Source: Halolamina sp. CBA1230
GTDB lineage: Archaea > Halobacteriota > Halobacteria > Halobacteriales > Haloferacaceae
Length of the DNA: 64,000 nucleotides
Assembly: GCF_002025255.2 (NCBI RefSeq)
Contig: NZ_CP054587.1
Location: forward strand, 1,736,001-1,800,000
Reading direction: 5' to 3'
Of the stretch, positions 15,406 to 24,265 are shown piece after piece. The notes under the pieces were generated by a model. That model ran no database searches. It saw nothing but the letters and a program-made list of their open reading frames with translations, and was not told where the DNA came from. Numbering within the stretch: position 1 is the stretch's first letter; each line of letters opens with the position of its first letter. The translations under genes were made by a program, and so were the position numbers.

Positions 15406-16329
15406 CTATTCTACGATGGAGAGCAGCCGATCGCGATGGTTTCGGACGGTCTCCATCGTCACGTCGGCCGCCGCTGCCGCATCGGCTTGGGTCAACGGTG
15501 CGTCGTGGGCACAGGCCGCCATGTACAGGCAGGCAGCCGCGAAGCCCGCGGGATGCACACCGGTCGTGACGCCGGCGTCGACGGCCTGCTCAGCCAGCCG
15601 TATCGCGTCGTGCTGCACGGCGTCGGTACACCCGAGGTCCGACGCCAGCCGTGGCACGAACTGCGGCGGCGCCATCGGCGACGTGGGCAACCCGAGTGCC
15701 TCGTTGAGTACCTTGTAGGCGTTCTCGACGCGTGACTGCGCGACTTGGGCGACCGGCGCCACGTCGGCGATGAGCCGCGAGTGCCCGTTACAGCGACAGA
15801 CCGCGAACACGCTCGCCGCCGCCATCGCCTCGATCGAGCGCCCTGGTAGCAGTCCGTCGGTCTGCGCCGTCCGGAACAGCTGACACGCCTGATCACGCAC
15901 GGAATCAGGGAGACCAAGCGCGCTCGCGATCCGCCGGATCTCCGTGAGGCCGTGGCCGAGGTTTCGGTCCTGTGTCGACTGCCACCGGCCGCGGGCGTGC
16001 TCGCGGCGCAATCGGGCGAGGCGGCGGCGTTTCTCGGGAGCGAGGTCGCGCCCGGCTGCGTCCTGGTCCGAGCCGATCCGTGTCGAGAGGCCGCGATCGT
16101 GCCGGGCAGCGGTCAGCGGCGCGCCAGTCCGCCGTTGCTCGTCCTCCTCGTCGACGTGCCACTCCGGGCCGTGATCGATCGCTTGGTCGTTGATGATCAA
16201 CCCGCAGTCCTCGCAGACGGTCTCGGCCGTGTTCGTCCGCACCTCCCCACCGCATTCGGGACACGGCTTGGTTACACCACGCTGGACGTCCTCGTCGAAC
16301 CCGCGATCGTAGATGTTGCTCGTGGGCAT
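15406..16329 (-). CDS. tfb: Transcription initiation factor IIB (TFB)
   Basis: The protein has 307 residues from the ATG at 16329. The zinc ribbon uses C23, C26, C39 and C42. The B-finger/linker region TGAPLTAARHDRGLSTRIG follows. Two cyclin-fold repeats start near residues 120 and 215 (for example RSIEAMAAASVFAVCR and ACLYMAACAHDAPLTQ), and the end is a helix-turn-helix. TFB recruits RNA polymerase to TATA-bound TBP. Haloarchaea carry many TFBs, and accessory ones like this may tune a subset of promoters. The gene is intact, unlike the relative at 1800-2172. Confidence 0.9.
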   Translation of the reverse strand: MPTSNIYDRGFDEDVQRGVTKPCPECGGEVRTNTAETVCEDCGLIINDQAIDHGPEWHVDEEDEQRRTGAPLTAARHDRGLSTRIGSDQDAAGRDLAPEKRRRLARLRREHARGRWQSTQDRNLGHGLTEIRRIASALGLPDSVRDQACQLFRTAQTDGLLPGRSIEAMAAASVFAVCRCNGHSRLIADVAPVAQVAQSRVENAYKVLNEALGLPTSPMAPPQFVPRLASDLGCTDAVQHDAIRLAEQAVDAGVTTGVHPAGFAAACLYMAACAHDAPLTQADAAAAADVTMETVRNHRDRLLSIVE

Positions 16330-16525
16330 TGGGCTCACCTGTACGAGGTCGCGCCACGTCGGCGCGCCCCGCACCCCTCTCGGGGCCGAAAAACCGCCGC
16401 GTGCCGATCGCCTCACTGGTCGGGTAGAGTAGCTGCGAACTGAGTGCGGGAAAGAATATACGGCGGGTCGGCCGTAATTAGCCGCCGAATCGGACGCCGA
16501 GCTGCGCGTCCGGCAACACGAACGT

Positions 16526-19500
16526 ATGGTCCCGGATGACTTCACCACCGAACGGTCGTACCTCCACATCCAGCCGAGCGATGCCCCGCTTCGCGCCGAA
16601 CAGGTGCCACAGGCGATCGCCCACCTGCACCGATCGACGGGCGGGGACGGCGACGCCCCGCCGACGTACGAGTGGCTGTTCGCAGCCACCGGCACGGCCG
16701 ACAGTACGGGCGAGCGCCACATCGACTGGTACGTCGGGTGTGACGGCTCACTCGGCCCGCTCAAACGGACGCTTCGCCAGATCCTCCCGGACTCGGTCGA
16801 TCTCGTCGAGACCGACACGACGTATCGCGCTGCCCTCGATGCGCCGTCGACGCCCGATCCCGATGCTGACACCGAGGCCCCGGAACGGGACGTCGCCGCC
16901 GTCCAGTGGGAAGGGGTCGGCGACCGCCCGGCCGACTGGCAGTGTCCGCTCCCCTCGCTTCCGGCGTTCGCCGTCGACGACGCGCCACAGACAGACGAGG
17001 CGACGCCGGCCGGCAACTGGCCGCTCGCAAGTCTCCTCGACGCGCTGGCGACCAGCGATGCGCCTGCGCTCGTCCAACTCCTCGTGACGCCGCGACCGGA
17101 CTGGCACGCGACCAAGCAGGATCGCAGCATCGATCTCGAACTCAACAGCGACCTGCGGCGCAACGCCCTGCTGCAGTCACTCATCGGGTCGTCGGGCGCT
17201 GCCGACACGGACACGGCGACCAACGCGGCCGACGACGCCACAACGGACACGTCGATCGCCCCAGCGAACCGGCGGCGGATCGAGGCGCTCGAAACCGTCG
17301 ACGCCCGCCGATCGTTCACCGTCAACGCCCGGGCGGTCGCCCTCGGGACTGATGCCGATAGTGCCACCAGCACGATCCAGTCGGTGGCGACAGGGTTCGA
17401 GGCCATCCGTGGTGACCACTATCGGCTCGCCCCGACCCAGTACGCGTACGGGGCCGACGCGGCCCACGACCAGTTCACAGCCCTCTGCGAGCGCAGGACG
17501 CACCAGTCGCCGACACGCTACGCCCACGTCATCCCGGGCACGACGAACGCGAGCCCGGCCATCGTCGCCGATCCGGGCGCCGTCGCGGCGTTCTGCATCA
17601 CGAACGGGCCGGCGCTGAGCCCCGCGGCGAGCCGGGCGCTCGAGCCGACGCCGACCGACCGCACAGGGATCGAACTCCCGCCGCGAACGGTCCTTGACCG
17701 CTATCTCGACCAGCCGGGGATGACGGTCGGCCACCCGAAAACGGCCGACCGGGAACCGCTCGACGCGACCCTGTCGCTGCCGCCGTCGATCCAGCCACTG
17801 CATACCGCACTGTTCGGGGCGACCGGCGCCGGCAAGACCGCGGTCGGCCAGACGATGCACCTCACGAACCACGGGGCGACCGACGGCGCGACGATCTACA
17901 TCGACGCGAAAGGTGACGACGCCCCCGCCGAGTACGCTCGCGCCCAGTTCGCCCGGGAGGGCGACCTCGACGATCTCTACTACTTCGACTGTACCGAGTA
18001 CCTGCCCGCGCTGCCGTTTCTCACGATCGAGCCGCTACTCGACGCGGGGCTGGACCGGGAGTGGGCCGTCAATACGGTCGCCGAACACTACATCGACCTG
18101 CTGGCGGCGGCGATGGGCCCCGAGCAGTTCTACAGCGCGGAGGCGGCCGTCGAGGTGATCCAGCAGCTCGTCCGCGCGCTGTTCGACCCGGTCCACGGCG
18201 CCGACAGCATCAGCCAACAGGAGCTGCTGGCGGCCGCCGCGCAGTTCCACGAGACCGGGAACCCGCCGCCCGTGTCCGACGGCGCGCTCCACCAGAAGCT
18301 CGCGAGTACGGCCGCGAACGCCCCCACGACGTTCGACAGCATCATGAGCGCCGTCACCCGGCGGATCGGTGTCGCCACGAACGACACCCGCCTCGCCCCG
18401 CTGTTCGAGGCCCAGCACGACACGGCGACGTTCGATCTCCGCGCCGCCCTCGACGAGGACTGCGTCATCGTGGTCGACCTGCGGGGCTACGGCGACCGCT
18501 CGCGGACGTTGCTGGCGATCGCGATCCTCTCCCAGCTCTGGCGCGCCCTCCAGCGCCGGCAGGCCCTCGGGACGGCGACCGATCACCCGCTCGTCAACTG
18601 CTACATCGAGGAGGCGGCAGAGCTGGCGACGACGGGCATCCTCGACACGCTGCTCTCACAGGGCCGGGCGTTCGACCTCGCGCTCACGCTCGCGATGCAG
18701 TTCCCCGAACAGCTCCGGGATACCCACCAGCGAGTGTACGCCGAACTCCTCAACGACGTCGGCACCATCATCACGGGCCCCGTCGGCGTCGACCGCCGGC
18801 TGGCCGAGCGCCTGGCGACGAGTGATGCCGACGCGGATGCGGTCGCGGACCGCCTTCGCGACCTCCAGCGCGGGGAGTGGCTCGTCCGCCCTGCCGCCCC
18901 GTTCGCCGACCGCCAGCCCCGGCCCTTCACGGTGACGTCACCGTCGCTGCCTGCTGGTCACCCAGAGAGTGACAGCCCGCTCACCGGCGCTCGTGAGGCG
19001 GCGTTCAGGGAGGCGTTCGACGACGCCAAAAGCCGGACCCGGGAGGCGGTGGGCGTCCCTGTAGGCCGCACGGCCAGCGGGAGTGCGGATCCTGCGGCCC
19101 TCGACGGGCCGATCGAGGGGTCGGTCGCCGGGCTCGCAGCGGCGACGGCCACGATCCCGCATACGGAGCGGTTCCCCGACTGTCTCTCGTACATCGACGA
19201 GCCACCGTATCCGCTCGTCTGTGACACGTGCGAGACCCGCTACGCGGCCACGCCGGAGGGAATGCGCCGGGCGATCGCGTGTCACCACTCGCTCGACGCC
19301 GTCGATCGAGCGGCCATTCCCATCTGCTCGCTCGATCTCCAGCTCACGAGCGGGGAGCGTGCCGCCAGCCCGTACAGTGACGCGCAGTTGCGCCTGCTCG
19401 CGGCCGTCTACATGGCCCACCAGCAGCGGTTCGACGCCCAGCTGGAGTACGACATCGTCTGGGACTCCATGACCAATCTGGAGGCATATGTCGGGATCGA

Positions 19501-20116
19501 CACGGACGGGGTGCAGGAGCTGCTGGATGACGGGCTCCTGCGCGTGGATTGTCGCCGCCCGCACAAGCTGTACACGGTGACGCCCGACGGCCGGGACGCG
19601 ATCGGCGTCGGCCACCGGGAGGGGATCGCCTACGGCGACGGGACGGGCGATCTCTCGGAGTCGAGTCTCCATGTCGCGATGGTCGCCGTCGGCGCCCGCC
19701 TGCTCGCGGAGGAGTTCGTCGAACCCGACGACCAGCCGGGGACGCGTGTCGAACGCTACTACGGCGTCGACGACGGGCGGCTGGACGCCGCCGTCTTGGA
19801 CGCCGATGATGCCGTCGTGGCGGCGCTCGAGGCCGAACGCATCAACAACGATCGGGGGGAAGCGATTCCGAAGGATTTCGACAAGATGGCGGCCTGTGAC
19901 CCGGAGGCTGCATGGTGGTTGGTGAAGACTCGCGGTGACGGGCACGAGGTGCTCCGGGCGCTCAACGACCCGCCGGATGGGGAGTCGCGGGTGCCGCGAA
20001 CGTACAGTGAGAACATGGCGCCCCGGGAGTACCGGCTCGACACGCCCGGCTTGACGGAGGTGCTCCCCTTCGAGTACGCGCGCGACACGCTGCTCGATGC
20101 CGACGGGCCCGGGTAA
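16526..20116 (+). CDS. Large conjugation-type ATPase with zinc finger, winged helix and nuclease-like tail
   Basis: This is a 1196-residue protein. Residues 1-420 are an N-terminal region without a clear motif. The ATPase is of the VirB4/TraD/HerA class: Walker A GATGAGKT at 431-438, YIDAKGDD soon after, Walker B VIVVDLRG with D651, and NCYIEEAAE at about 691-699, followed by LSQGRAFDLALTLAMQFPEQL. A zinc site follows (C899, C902, C919, H920/H921), then a winged-helix segment (about 945-1035) and a domain with D1087 and E1102-x-E1104 that resembles the nuclease fold of Replic_Relax proteins. It probably moves DNA, as a coupling or conjugation ATPase. No relaxase or pilus genes accompany it here. 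Confidence 0.75.
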   Translation: MVPDDFTTERSYLHIQPSDAPLRAEQVPQAIAHLHRSTGGDGDAPPTYEWLFAATGTADSTGERHIDWYVGCDGSLGPLKRTLRQILPDSVDLVETDTTYRAALDAPSTPDPDADTEAPERDVAAVQWEGVGDRPADWQCPLPSLPAFAVDDAPQTDEATPAGNWPLASLLDALATSDAPALVQLLVTPRPDWHATKQDRSIDLELNSDLRRNALLQSLIGSSGAADTDTATNAADDATTDTSIAPANRRRIEALETVDARRSFTVNARAVALGTDADSATSTIQSVATGFEAIRGDHYRLAPTQYAYGADAAHDQFTALCERRTHQSPTRYAHVIPGTTNASPAIVADPGAVAAFCITNGPALSPAASRALEPTPTDRTGIELPPRTVLDRYLDQPGMTVGHPKTADREPLDATLSLPPSIQPLHTALFGATGAGKTAVGQTMHLTNHGATDGATIYIDAKGDDAPAEYARAQFAREGDLDDLYYFDCTEYLPALPFLTIEPLLDAGLDREWAVNTVAEHYIDLLAAAMGPEQFYSAEAAVEVIQQLVRALFDPVHGADSISQQELLAAAAQFHETGNPPPVSDGALHQKLASTAANAPTTFDSIMSAVTRRIGVATNDTRLAPLFEAQHDTATFDLRAALDEDCVIVVDLRGYGDRSRTLLAIAILSQLWRALQRRQALGTATDHPLVNCYIEEAAELATTGILDTLLSQGRAFDLALTLAMQFPEQLRDTHQRVYAELLNDVGTIITGPVGVDRRLAERLATSDADADAVADRLRDLQRGEWLVRPAAPFADRQPRPFTVTSPSLPAGHPESDSPLTGAREAAFREAFDDAKSRTREAVGVPVGRTASGSADPAALDGPIEGSVAGLAAATATIPHTERFPDCLSYIDEPPYPLVCDTCETRYAATPEGMRRAIACHHSLDAVDRAAIPICSLDLQLTSGERAASPYSDAQLRLLAAVYMAHQQRFDAQLEYDIVWDSMTNLEAYVGIDTDGVQELLDDGLLRVDCRRPHKLYTVTPDGRDAIGVGHREGIAYGDGTGDLSESSLHVAMVAVGARLLAEEFVEPDDQPGTRVERYYGVDDGRLDAAVLDADDAVVAALEAERINNDRGEAIPKDFDKMAACDPEAAWWLVKTRGDGHEVLRALNDPPDGESRVPRTYSENMAPREYRLDTPGLTEVLPFEYARDTLLDADGPG

Positions 20117-21081
20117 CGCAGTCGGGACCGGTCCGTCGCGGACCCGATCGCCACGACGCACTGCCGAACTACAGAGCACGGGCCGTCCGCAAGCACACAT
20201 CGCCACGGCGGGCAAGGGACCTGGGCGGCTGTCGCCAGTCCACCCCCTGACGTGCGTGGTGGGGCGAGGGATGTGGGCGCAACTGTCGCCGCCGGGCACT
20301 CGCGACGGCGGCCGACGACGGGGCACTCGCTGAGACGGGGCTGATCGCGATCGGCGACCACCATCGCGACGTGGTCGCATGGGGTCGATGCAGCCGGGGG
20401 CGCCCCTGAGGGGCCGCTGTGTCGCCGAGCACGGCTGCGTGCGAGCGGCCTCGCTGGCAGTGCGACGACGGCCGCGTCCCTGGGGCCGGGCGTCGACGCC
20501 TCGGGACCGGCAGCCCCTGGGTGTGCAGCCCGCAGCCGGAGCAAGCTGCCGGGGGGACGGTGAGCTAGGTGGGGCCAGCGAGCAACGCACCACCGGGCGG
20601 CGCATGGGCATGCGGCGCCTGTCGCCCGCCGCCTCATCGACGACGATTCGCCAGCCGGCGTGGGTGTGTAGTTGCTGCGTGCTCCGAGTGTGGGTGTCTC
20701 GACCGGTCCCGCGAGCGTCGCTTCCGTCTGTGGGACTGCCGGAGGGAGCGAGTCAGTCGGTGACTAGGTCCCTGTCGCGTGGTGCGTCGGCACACGAGGG
20801 GGAGCTGTGAGCAGCGAGGCACGCCTCGGCACCCGGCAGGCGCATACGGTGTGTCCGCACTCGCGGACAGCTGTGGGCGCGGATCACTCCGGCCGCCGCC
20901 GACGCGTGGTGCGCCGCACAAGTGGGCAGCCAGCAGGGCTGTATCCACCGAACTGGGCACTCGTCAGTCGTACCCACCGCTCGCTGCCTGGCTACATTCG
21001 GCTTGCTGCGTGTGTTTCCGGACCGGAGACGATCTGTGGTAGGTGACTGCTCGGTAGAGAGCAGCATCGCGAAAGACGAGC
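20117..21081 (+). other. 965-base gene-free segment after the large ATPase gene
   Basis: Open frames here are short, arginine-rich and disagree with haloarchaeal codon use, so I see no protein gene. GC content is high, and several short inverted repeats can be found (for example around 20255-20300), but I found no strong tandem array. Its position beside a DNA-transfer ATPase makes a transfer origin or a long RNA possible; neither is shown by the sequence. Confidence 0.4.
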
Positions 21082-21246
21082 AGTATCGACGTTGATGCGG
21101 CGTCCATTGAGAACCTGCTGGAGGTGGACGGCCACGATACGATAGCGGACTACTCGAAACTCCATGAGGCCGCTGACTGGGAGTCCCAGATCGACTTCGC
21201 GGAAGACGTCGCCCGCGTCAACGAACCGTACAAGGAACGCCACCGT
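21082..21246 (+). pseudogene. 3' fragment of an NDP-sugar epimerase/dehydratase gene, copy 1
   Basis: A single frame reads SIDVDAASIENLLEVDGHDT, continuing with ADYSKLHEAADW and IDFAEDVARVNEPY. This is the last 55 residues of extended SDR epimerases (UDP-glucose 4-epimerase/dTDP-glucose dehydratase type), in which DTMADYSKLHEATGWEP is typical. The first 80 per cent of the gene is missing. It is the most degenerate of the two copies that flank the MNT module and is followed by a broken zinc-finger gene. Confidence 0.75.
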
Positions 21247-21267
21247 TGCAGAGAGCTGACTACCCTC

Positions 21268-21401
21268 ATGAGCCGCTACCCACGTTCCATCCGGACCTCA
21301 CGCGCAAAGAGTGTCCAGTGCAACGCCCCCGCAACCGAAACAGTCGACGAGTCTACGTCTCTGTCGAGTGCGGCGACGCCGTCATCGACGCCCGGGCTGA
21401 C
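21268..21401 (+). pseudogene. Broken copy of the 44-residue zinc-finger gene
   Basis: The ATG at 21268 starts MSRYPRSIRTSRAK, matching the intact gene at 22563. The first zinc pair is disturbed (KSVQC instead of KCIPC), and after TETVDE the frame shifts; the remaining part, VYVSVECGDAVIDARAD, is found one frame over. It ends at the boundary of the truncated gene on the other strand (21407). Confidence 0.75.
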
Positions 21402-21406
21402 ACGTT

Positions 21407-21619
21407 TCAGAATCGTCCTTCAGCGTTAGATCCGTTGCCGTCTCGGTATCCGGAGTTGTACTCGCGACGCGAGTCAGCCCCAGCGAGGAGTCGACAGGCC
21501 GTCCGCAGTTGCAGCAATGCGCCATCCGCCACGTCGAGCCCGGGTTCGATTTCGGTCGGTCGGCGATCGAACGCCGCTTGCACCTCGTCGATGAGGTGCT
21601 CAATCTGGTTGCTACTCAT
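21407..21619 (-). CDS. Truncated partner of the MNT gene (HEPN-like, inferred)
   Basis: The 70-residue frame begins MSSNQIEHLIDEVQAAFDRR, overlapping the end of the MNT gene by eight bases, and contains ADGALLQLRTACRLLAGA. The last 20 residues (GYRDGNGSNAEGRF) do not look like a folded end, and the frame stops exactly where repeat copy 1 begins. MNT genes are normally paired with HEPN RNases, so this is probably the first half of such a protein, cut by the duplication. The RxxxxH motif of HEPN is not present in what remains. Confidence 0.5.
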   Translation of the reverse strand: MSSNQIEHLIDEVQAAFDRRPTEIEPGLDVADGALLQLRTACRLLAGADSRREYNSGYRDGNGSNAEGRF

Positions 21620-22307
21620 CGGTGATCACCGCCTTCCGGAGCGACTGGAGTGTCTCCGTACCGTACACCGTCACCCCTTCTTCGAAGATCTCGTCGAGCT
21701 TCGACCCAGCCCTGCGTGCGCTCTCGACGGATTCGACGTACGGTTCGAACTCGAAGCGCTCACCGTCGAAGCGCTGGGACTGGAGATCGGCAACGACGTC
21801 AGTGACGACACGCCGAGCCGTCGTTCGATCACCCTCGACGACGACGAACAGGTCGATATCGCTCCGGCGATCAGCCTCGCCACGAGCGACGCTTCCGAAG
21901 ACGACGATCCCGGCGACCGGACCGACATCGTCGGCGTCAGCGTCGGCGATCGCCGTCCGTACGCGTTTCACGAACGCGCGGATCGGGTCGTGAAACGCCG
22001 ATTGATCGATAGCGAGCACGGGGTCGTCTTTGTTGAGTCGGTCCGGGTTGATGGCGACGTAGTTCCGTTGGGGCGTCTCTCGAACGCGAATCGCGCCAAT
22101 CGAGTCGAGGAGGTCGACTGCCCGCCATACGGTCGACCGGCTGGCGCCAGTCGCGTCAACGAGCTCCGGGATGGTGAACTCCGCTTCATGGGCGTCAGCC
22201 AACAATCGGAGGATATCGTCCGCTGCCTCGATACGAAAGACGGGAGAGTCCGCCTCCGGATACGCATCGATACAGATCGTTATCTCTTGTCCCGCCATCT
22301 CGGACAC
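21612..22307 (-). CDS. Winged-helix/minimal nucleotidyltransferase (MNT) fusion, likely antitoxin
   Basis: The protein has 231 residues, starting at a GTG (22307). Residues 28-80 are a winged helix (IPELVDATGASRSTVWRAVD). Residues 130-215 are a nucleotidyltransferase domain with GSVARGEADRRSDIDLFV (G138-S139, D150, D152), all catalytic residues present. In MNT/HEPN systems the MNT enzyme modifies and silences the HEPN toxin. The added DNA-binding domain could also give autoregulation. The partner at 21407 is truncated, so the module may have lost its toxin. A clean TATA box precedes it. Confidence 0.8.
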   Translation of the reverse strand: MSEMAGQEITICIDAYPEADSPVFRIEAADDILRLLADAHEAEFTIPELVDATGASRSTVWRAVDLLDSIGAIRVRETPQRNYVAINPDRLNKDDPVLAIDQSAFHDPIRAFVKRVRTAIADADADDVGPVAGIVVFGSVARGEADRRSDIDLFVVVEGDRTTARRVVTDVVADLQSQRFDGERFEFEPYVESVESARRAGSKLDEIFEEGVTVYGTETLQSLRKAVITDE

Positions 22308-22325
22308 TATCTGATTTTGCGCAAC

Positions 22326-22340
22326 GAGTTATAAATACCT
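22326..22340 (-). promoter_or_regulatory. TATA promoter of the MNT gene
   Basis: On the minus strand GGTATTTATAAC lies about 22-30 bases before the GTG at 22307. This is the best archaeal TATA box in the island and implies a leaderless or nearly leaderless message. Confidence 0.65.
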
Positions 22341-22351
22341 GACGACGATGT

Positions 22352-22556
22352 GCCGATCACCCACGAGGTGGACGACGACGACATCGACGTCGACCCGACG
22401 TACATCGAGAACCCCCTCGAAGTGGACGTCCACGACACGATGGCCGACTACTCGAAGCTCCACGACGCCACGGGCTGGGAACCCGAAATCGACTTCGAGG
22501 AAGGTGTCAAGCGTGTCTGCGAGCCGTACACGGACTCGACAGTCGCGGAGGACTGA
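22352..22556 (+). pseudogene. 3' fragment of an NDP-sugar epimerase/dehydratase gene, copy 2
   Basis: The frame VPITHEVDDDDIDVDPTYIE continues as ENPLEVDVHDTMADYSKLHD, then ATGWEPEIDFEEGVKRVCEP, and stops after about 68 codons. This is the undamaged C-terminus of an extended SDR epimerase without its Rossmann part, so it cannot be active. It lies seven bases before the small zinc-finger gene. The same two-gene block, in the same orientation, lies at 21082-21401. Confidence 0.75.
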
Positions 22557-22562
22557 CTCCCG

Positions 22563-22697
22563 ATGAGTCGCTACCCACGATCCGTCCAATCTTCGCGCGT
22601 GAAGTGCATCCCGTGCAACGCCCCCGCTGCAGAAACCATCGACGGCGCGTACGTCTGTGTCGAGTGCGGCGACGCCGTCGTCGAGGCCCGGGACTAG
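22563..22697 (+). CDS. 44-residue zinc-finger protein
   Basis: The ORF from the ATG at 22563 to TAG 22695-22697 reads MSRYPRSVQSSRVKCIPCNA and later YVCVECGDAVVEARD. Two pairs (CIPC and CVEC) make a zinc ribbon. The gene is intact here and broken in the copy at 21268. Its role is unknown; it accompanies the epimerase tail in both blocks, which suggests that the original chromosome locus had the order epimerase, zinc-finger gene. Confidence 0.65.
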   Translation: MSRYPRSVQSSRVKCIPCNAPAAETIDGAYVCVECGDAVVEARD

Positions 22698-22722
22698 AGT
22701 TGTTGGACGGTGATCTCTTCCG

Positions 22723-22750
22723 CCCACCCCACCGTGTCGAGTGTTCCTCA
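22723..22750 (-). repeat. Repeat ACTCGACACGGTGGGGTG, left copy (minus orientation)
   Basis: On the minus strand this reads AACACTCGACACGGTGGGGT. Two plus-strand copies lie right of the tnpB gene (24266-24291 and 24342-24369). The left copy and the right pair thus flank tnpB in opposite orientation. Confidence 0.5.
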
Positions 22751-22779
22751 AGAGATATTCAACTTCTGTCGAGGCGGAG

Positions 22780-24173
22780 TCCCCTTCCTCAAGGAGCAAC
22801 GCAGTGAGCGGAGCGAACGAGTAGCGCAGTAGAGAGGGGAGGAGCGACAACCCTTTCTATTAACTGACTTCAGTACTACATTGAATATAGTGTCGGACGA
22901 CGACTATCACCGCCGAACCGCCATCACACGGCTGGCCGTATCCCCCACCGACGAGTTACTCCTCCGAGATACCATCGAGGAGTGGAAACAGGGATGCCAA
23001 ATTGCCGTGGACAAAGCATGGGAACGGTGTCACTCCAAGTCCGACGTGCAGCAACTCGCGTACGACGACGTACGAGAGAACACGAGTCTCGGCAGCCAGC
23101 ACGCCATCCTCGCGTGCCACCAAGCAGCCGAGAACATCAAATCCTGTATCTCCCGTCGTCAAGACGGGAAGAAAGCCAGCAAACCAACGTACACGAGTCC
23201 GACCGTTACCTACGACAGTCGGACGATGACCGTCTTCCCCGAGAAAGAACAAGTATCGCTCACCACGTACGGCAACCACGCTCGCGTTCGAGCCGACCTC
23301 GTACTGCCTGACGACGAGGAGGGCTACCAGCACCAGTACCTCGACAGCGAGGAGTGGGAACCCACGGAATCCACGCTCCACTATCGAGACGGAGACTGGT
23401 ATTTGCACCTCGGCTTCCGCAAGCCCAAGACTACCGACGAAGCGACCGAGAACGGAACGGTTCTCGGCGTTGACCTCGGCGTCAACGAAATCGCCGTCAC
23501 CAGCACAGCCCGCTTTTTCTCGGCTGGTGAACTCAACCACAAGCGACGAGAGTTCGAGCGCGTGCGTGGCGACCTCCAAGAGCGTGGCACGCGGAACGCA
23601 CACCGCACACTCGAAACCGTGAGCGGACGAGAAGACGAGTACGTGAAACACGTTCTACACAGCGTGGCCAACGGCATCGTCGAAGAAGCTCTCCACTACG
23701 ACTGTGACGGTATCGTGTTCGAGGAGTTGGGCGGCATTCGTGAGCGACTGCCCGAAGCTGCGTGGCACTCCGAATGGGCGTTCGATCGCTTGTACGAGTA
23801 CGTCGAGTACAAGGCCGAAGCCAGAGGGTTGTTCGTGGAGACGACGAATCCGAAGAACACGAGTAAGCGGTGTGCAGAGTGTGGATATATCCACGACAAT
23901 AATCGCCCGTCACGCGATATGTTCGAGTGCCAGCAGTGCGGGAATCAGAATCACGCCGACTACAACGCTGCCAAGAACGTGGCAGATGTGTATCTCCGAC
24001 GCGAGCAACAGTCCTCGCGTGGGAGGGGCGTCAGTCAATACGCCCTGAAGTCCGGGACAGTGACGCCAACTCGGGGATACACCCCGTACGCAGACGCGTC
24101 AGAGGCCGAGTCCACGGACAAGCCCCACCGTCAACGAAGCGAGCGCGTTAGCGCGAGCGAGTAAGGTGGGGTA
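22780..24173 (+). mobile_element. IS1341-type element (tnpB only)
   Basis: The element contains a complete tnpB and no tnpA. The right end is a hairpin, CCCCACC (24123-24129) with GGTGGGG (24165-24171), just after the stop codon. On the left, TCCCCT near 22780 and AGGGGA near 22835 can pair in a similar structure. The exact ends are uncertain, and without tnpA the element cannot transpose by itself. Confidence 0.6.
22890..24164 (+). CDS. tnpB: TnpB, RNA-guided endonuclease of an IS1341-type element
   Basis: The product has 424 residues from the GTG at 22890 (MSDDDYHRRTAITRLAVSP); a TTG nine bases upstream is in frame but less likely. All catalytic residues are present: D195 in VLGVDLGVNE, E278 in GIVFEELGGI and D357 in NHADYNAAKN. 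The zinc ribbon uses C328, C331, C347 and C350. It therefore should be an active RNA-guided nuclease, with the guide made from the 3' end and the right terminus. The C-terminal tail after about residue 385 is basic and runs into the end hairpin. Confidence 0.9.
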   Translation: MSDDDYHRRTAITRLAVSPTDELLLRDTIEEWKQGCQIAVDKAWERCHSKSDVQQLAYDDVRENTSLGSQHAILACHQAAENIKSCISRRQDGKKASKPTYTSPTVTYDSRTMTVFPEKEQVSLTTYGNHARVRADLVLPDDEEGYQHQYLDSEEWEPTESTLHYRDGDWYLHLGFRKPKTTDEATENGTVLGVDLGVNEIAVTSTARFFSAGELNHKRREFERVRGDLQERGTRNAHRTLETVSGREDEYVKHVLHSVANGIVEEALHYDCDGIVFEELGGIRERLPEAAWHSEWAFDRLYEYVEYKAEARGLFVETTNPKNTSKRCAECGYIHDNNRPSRDMFECQQCGNQNHADYNAAKNVADVYLRREQQSSRGRGVSQYALKSGTVTPTRGYTPYADASEAESTDKPHRQRSERVSASE

Positions 24174-24265
24174 GTTGACCAAAGACCAGCAAATCCGAGG
24201 CCGCAACTGGGAAGAAGCGATAATCCTCGACAGAGAGTCACCACTTGACATCGACTTTGTCGACG

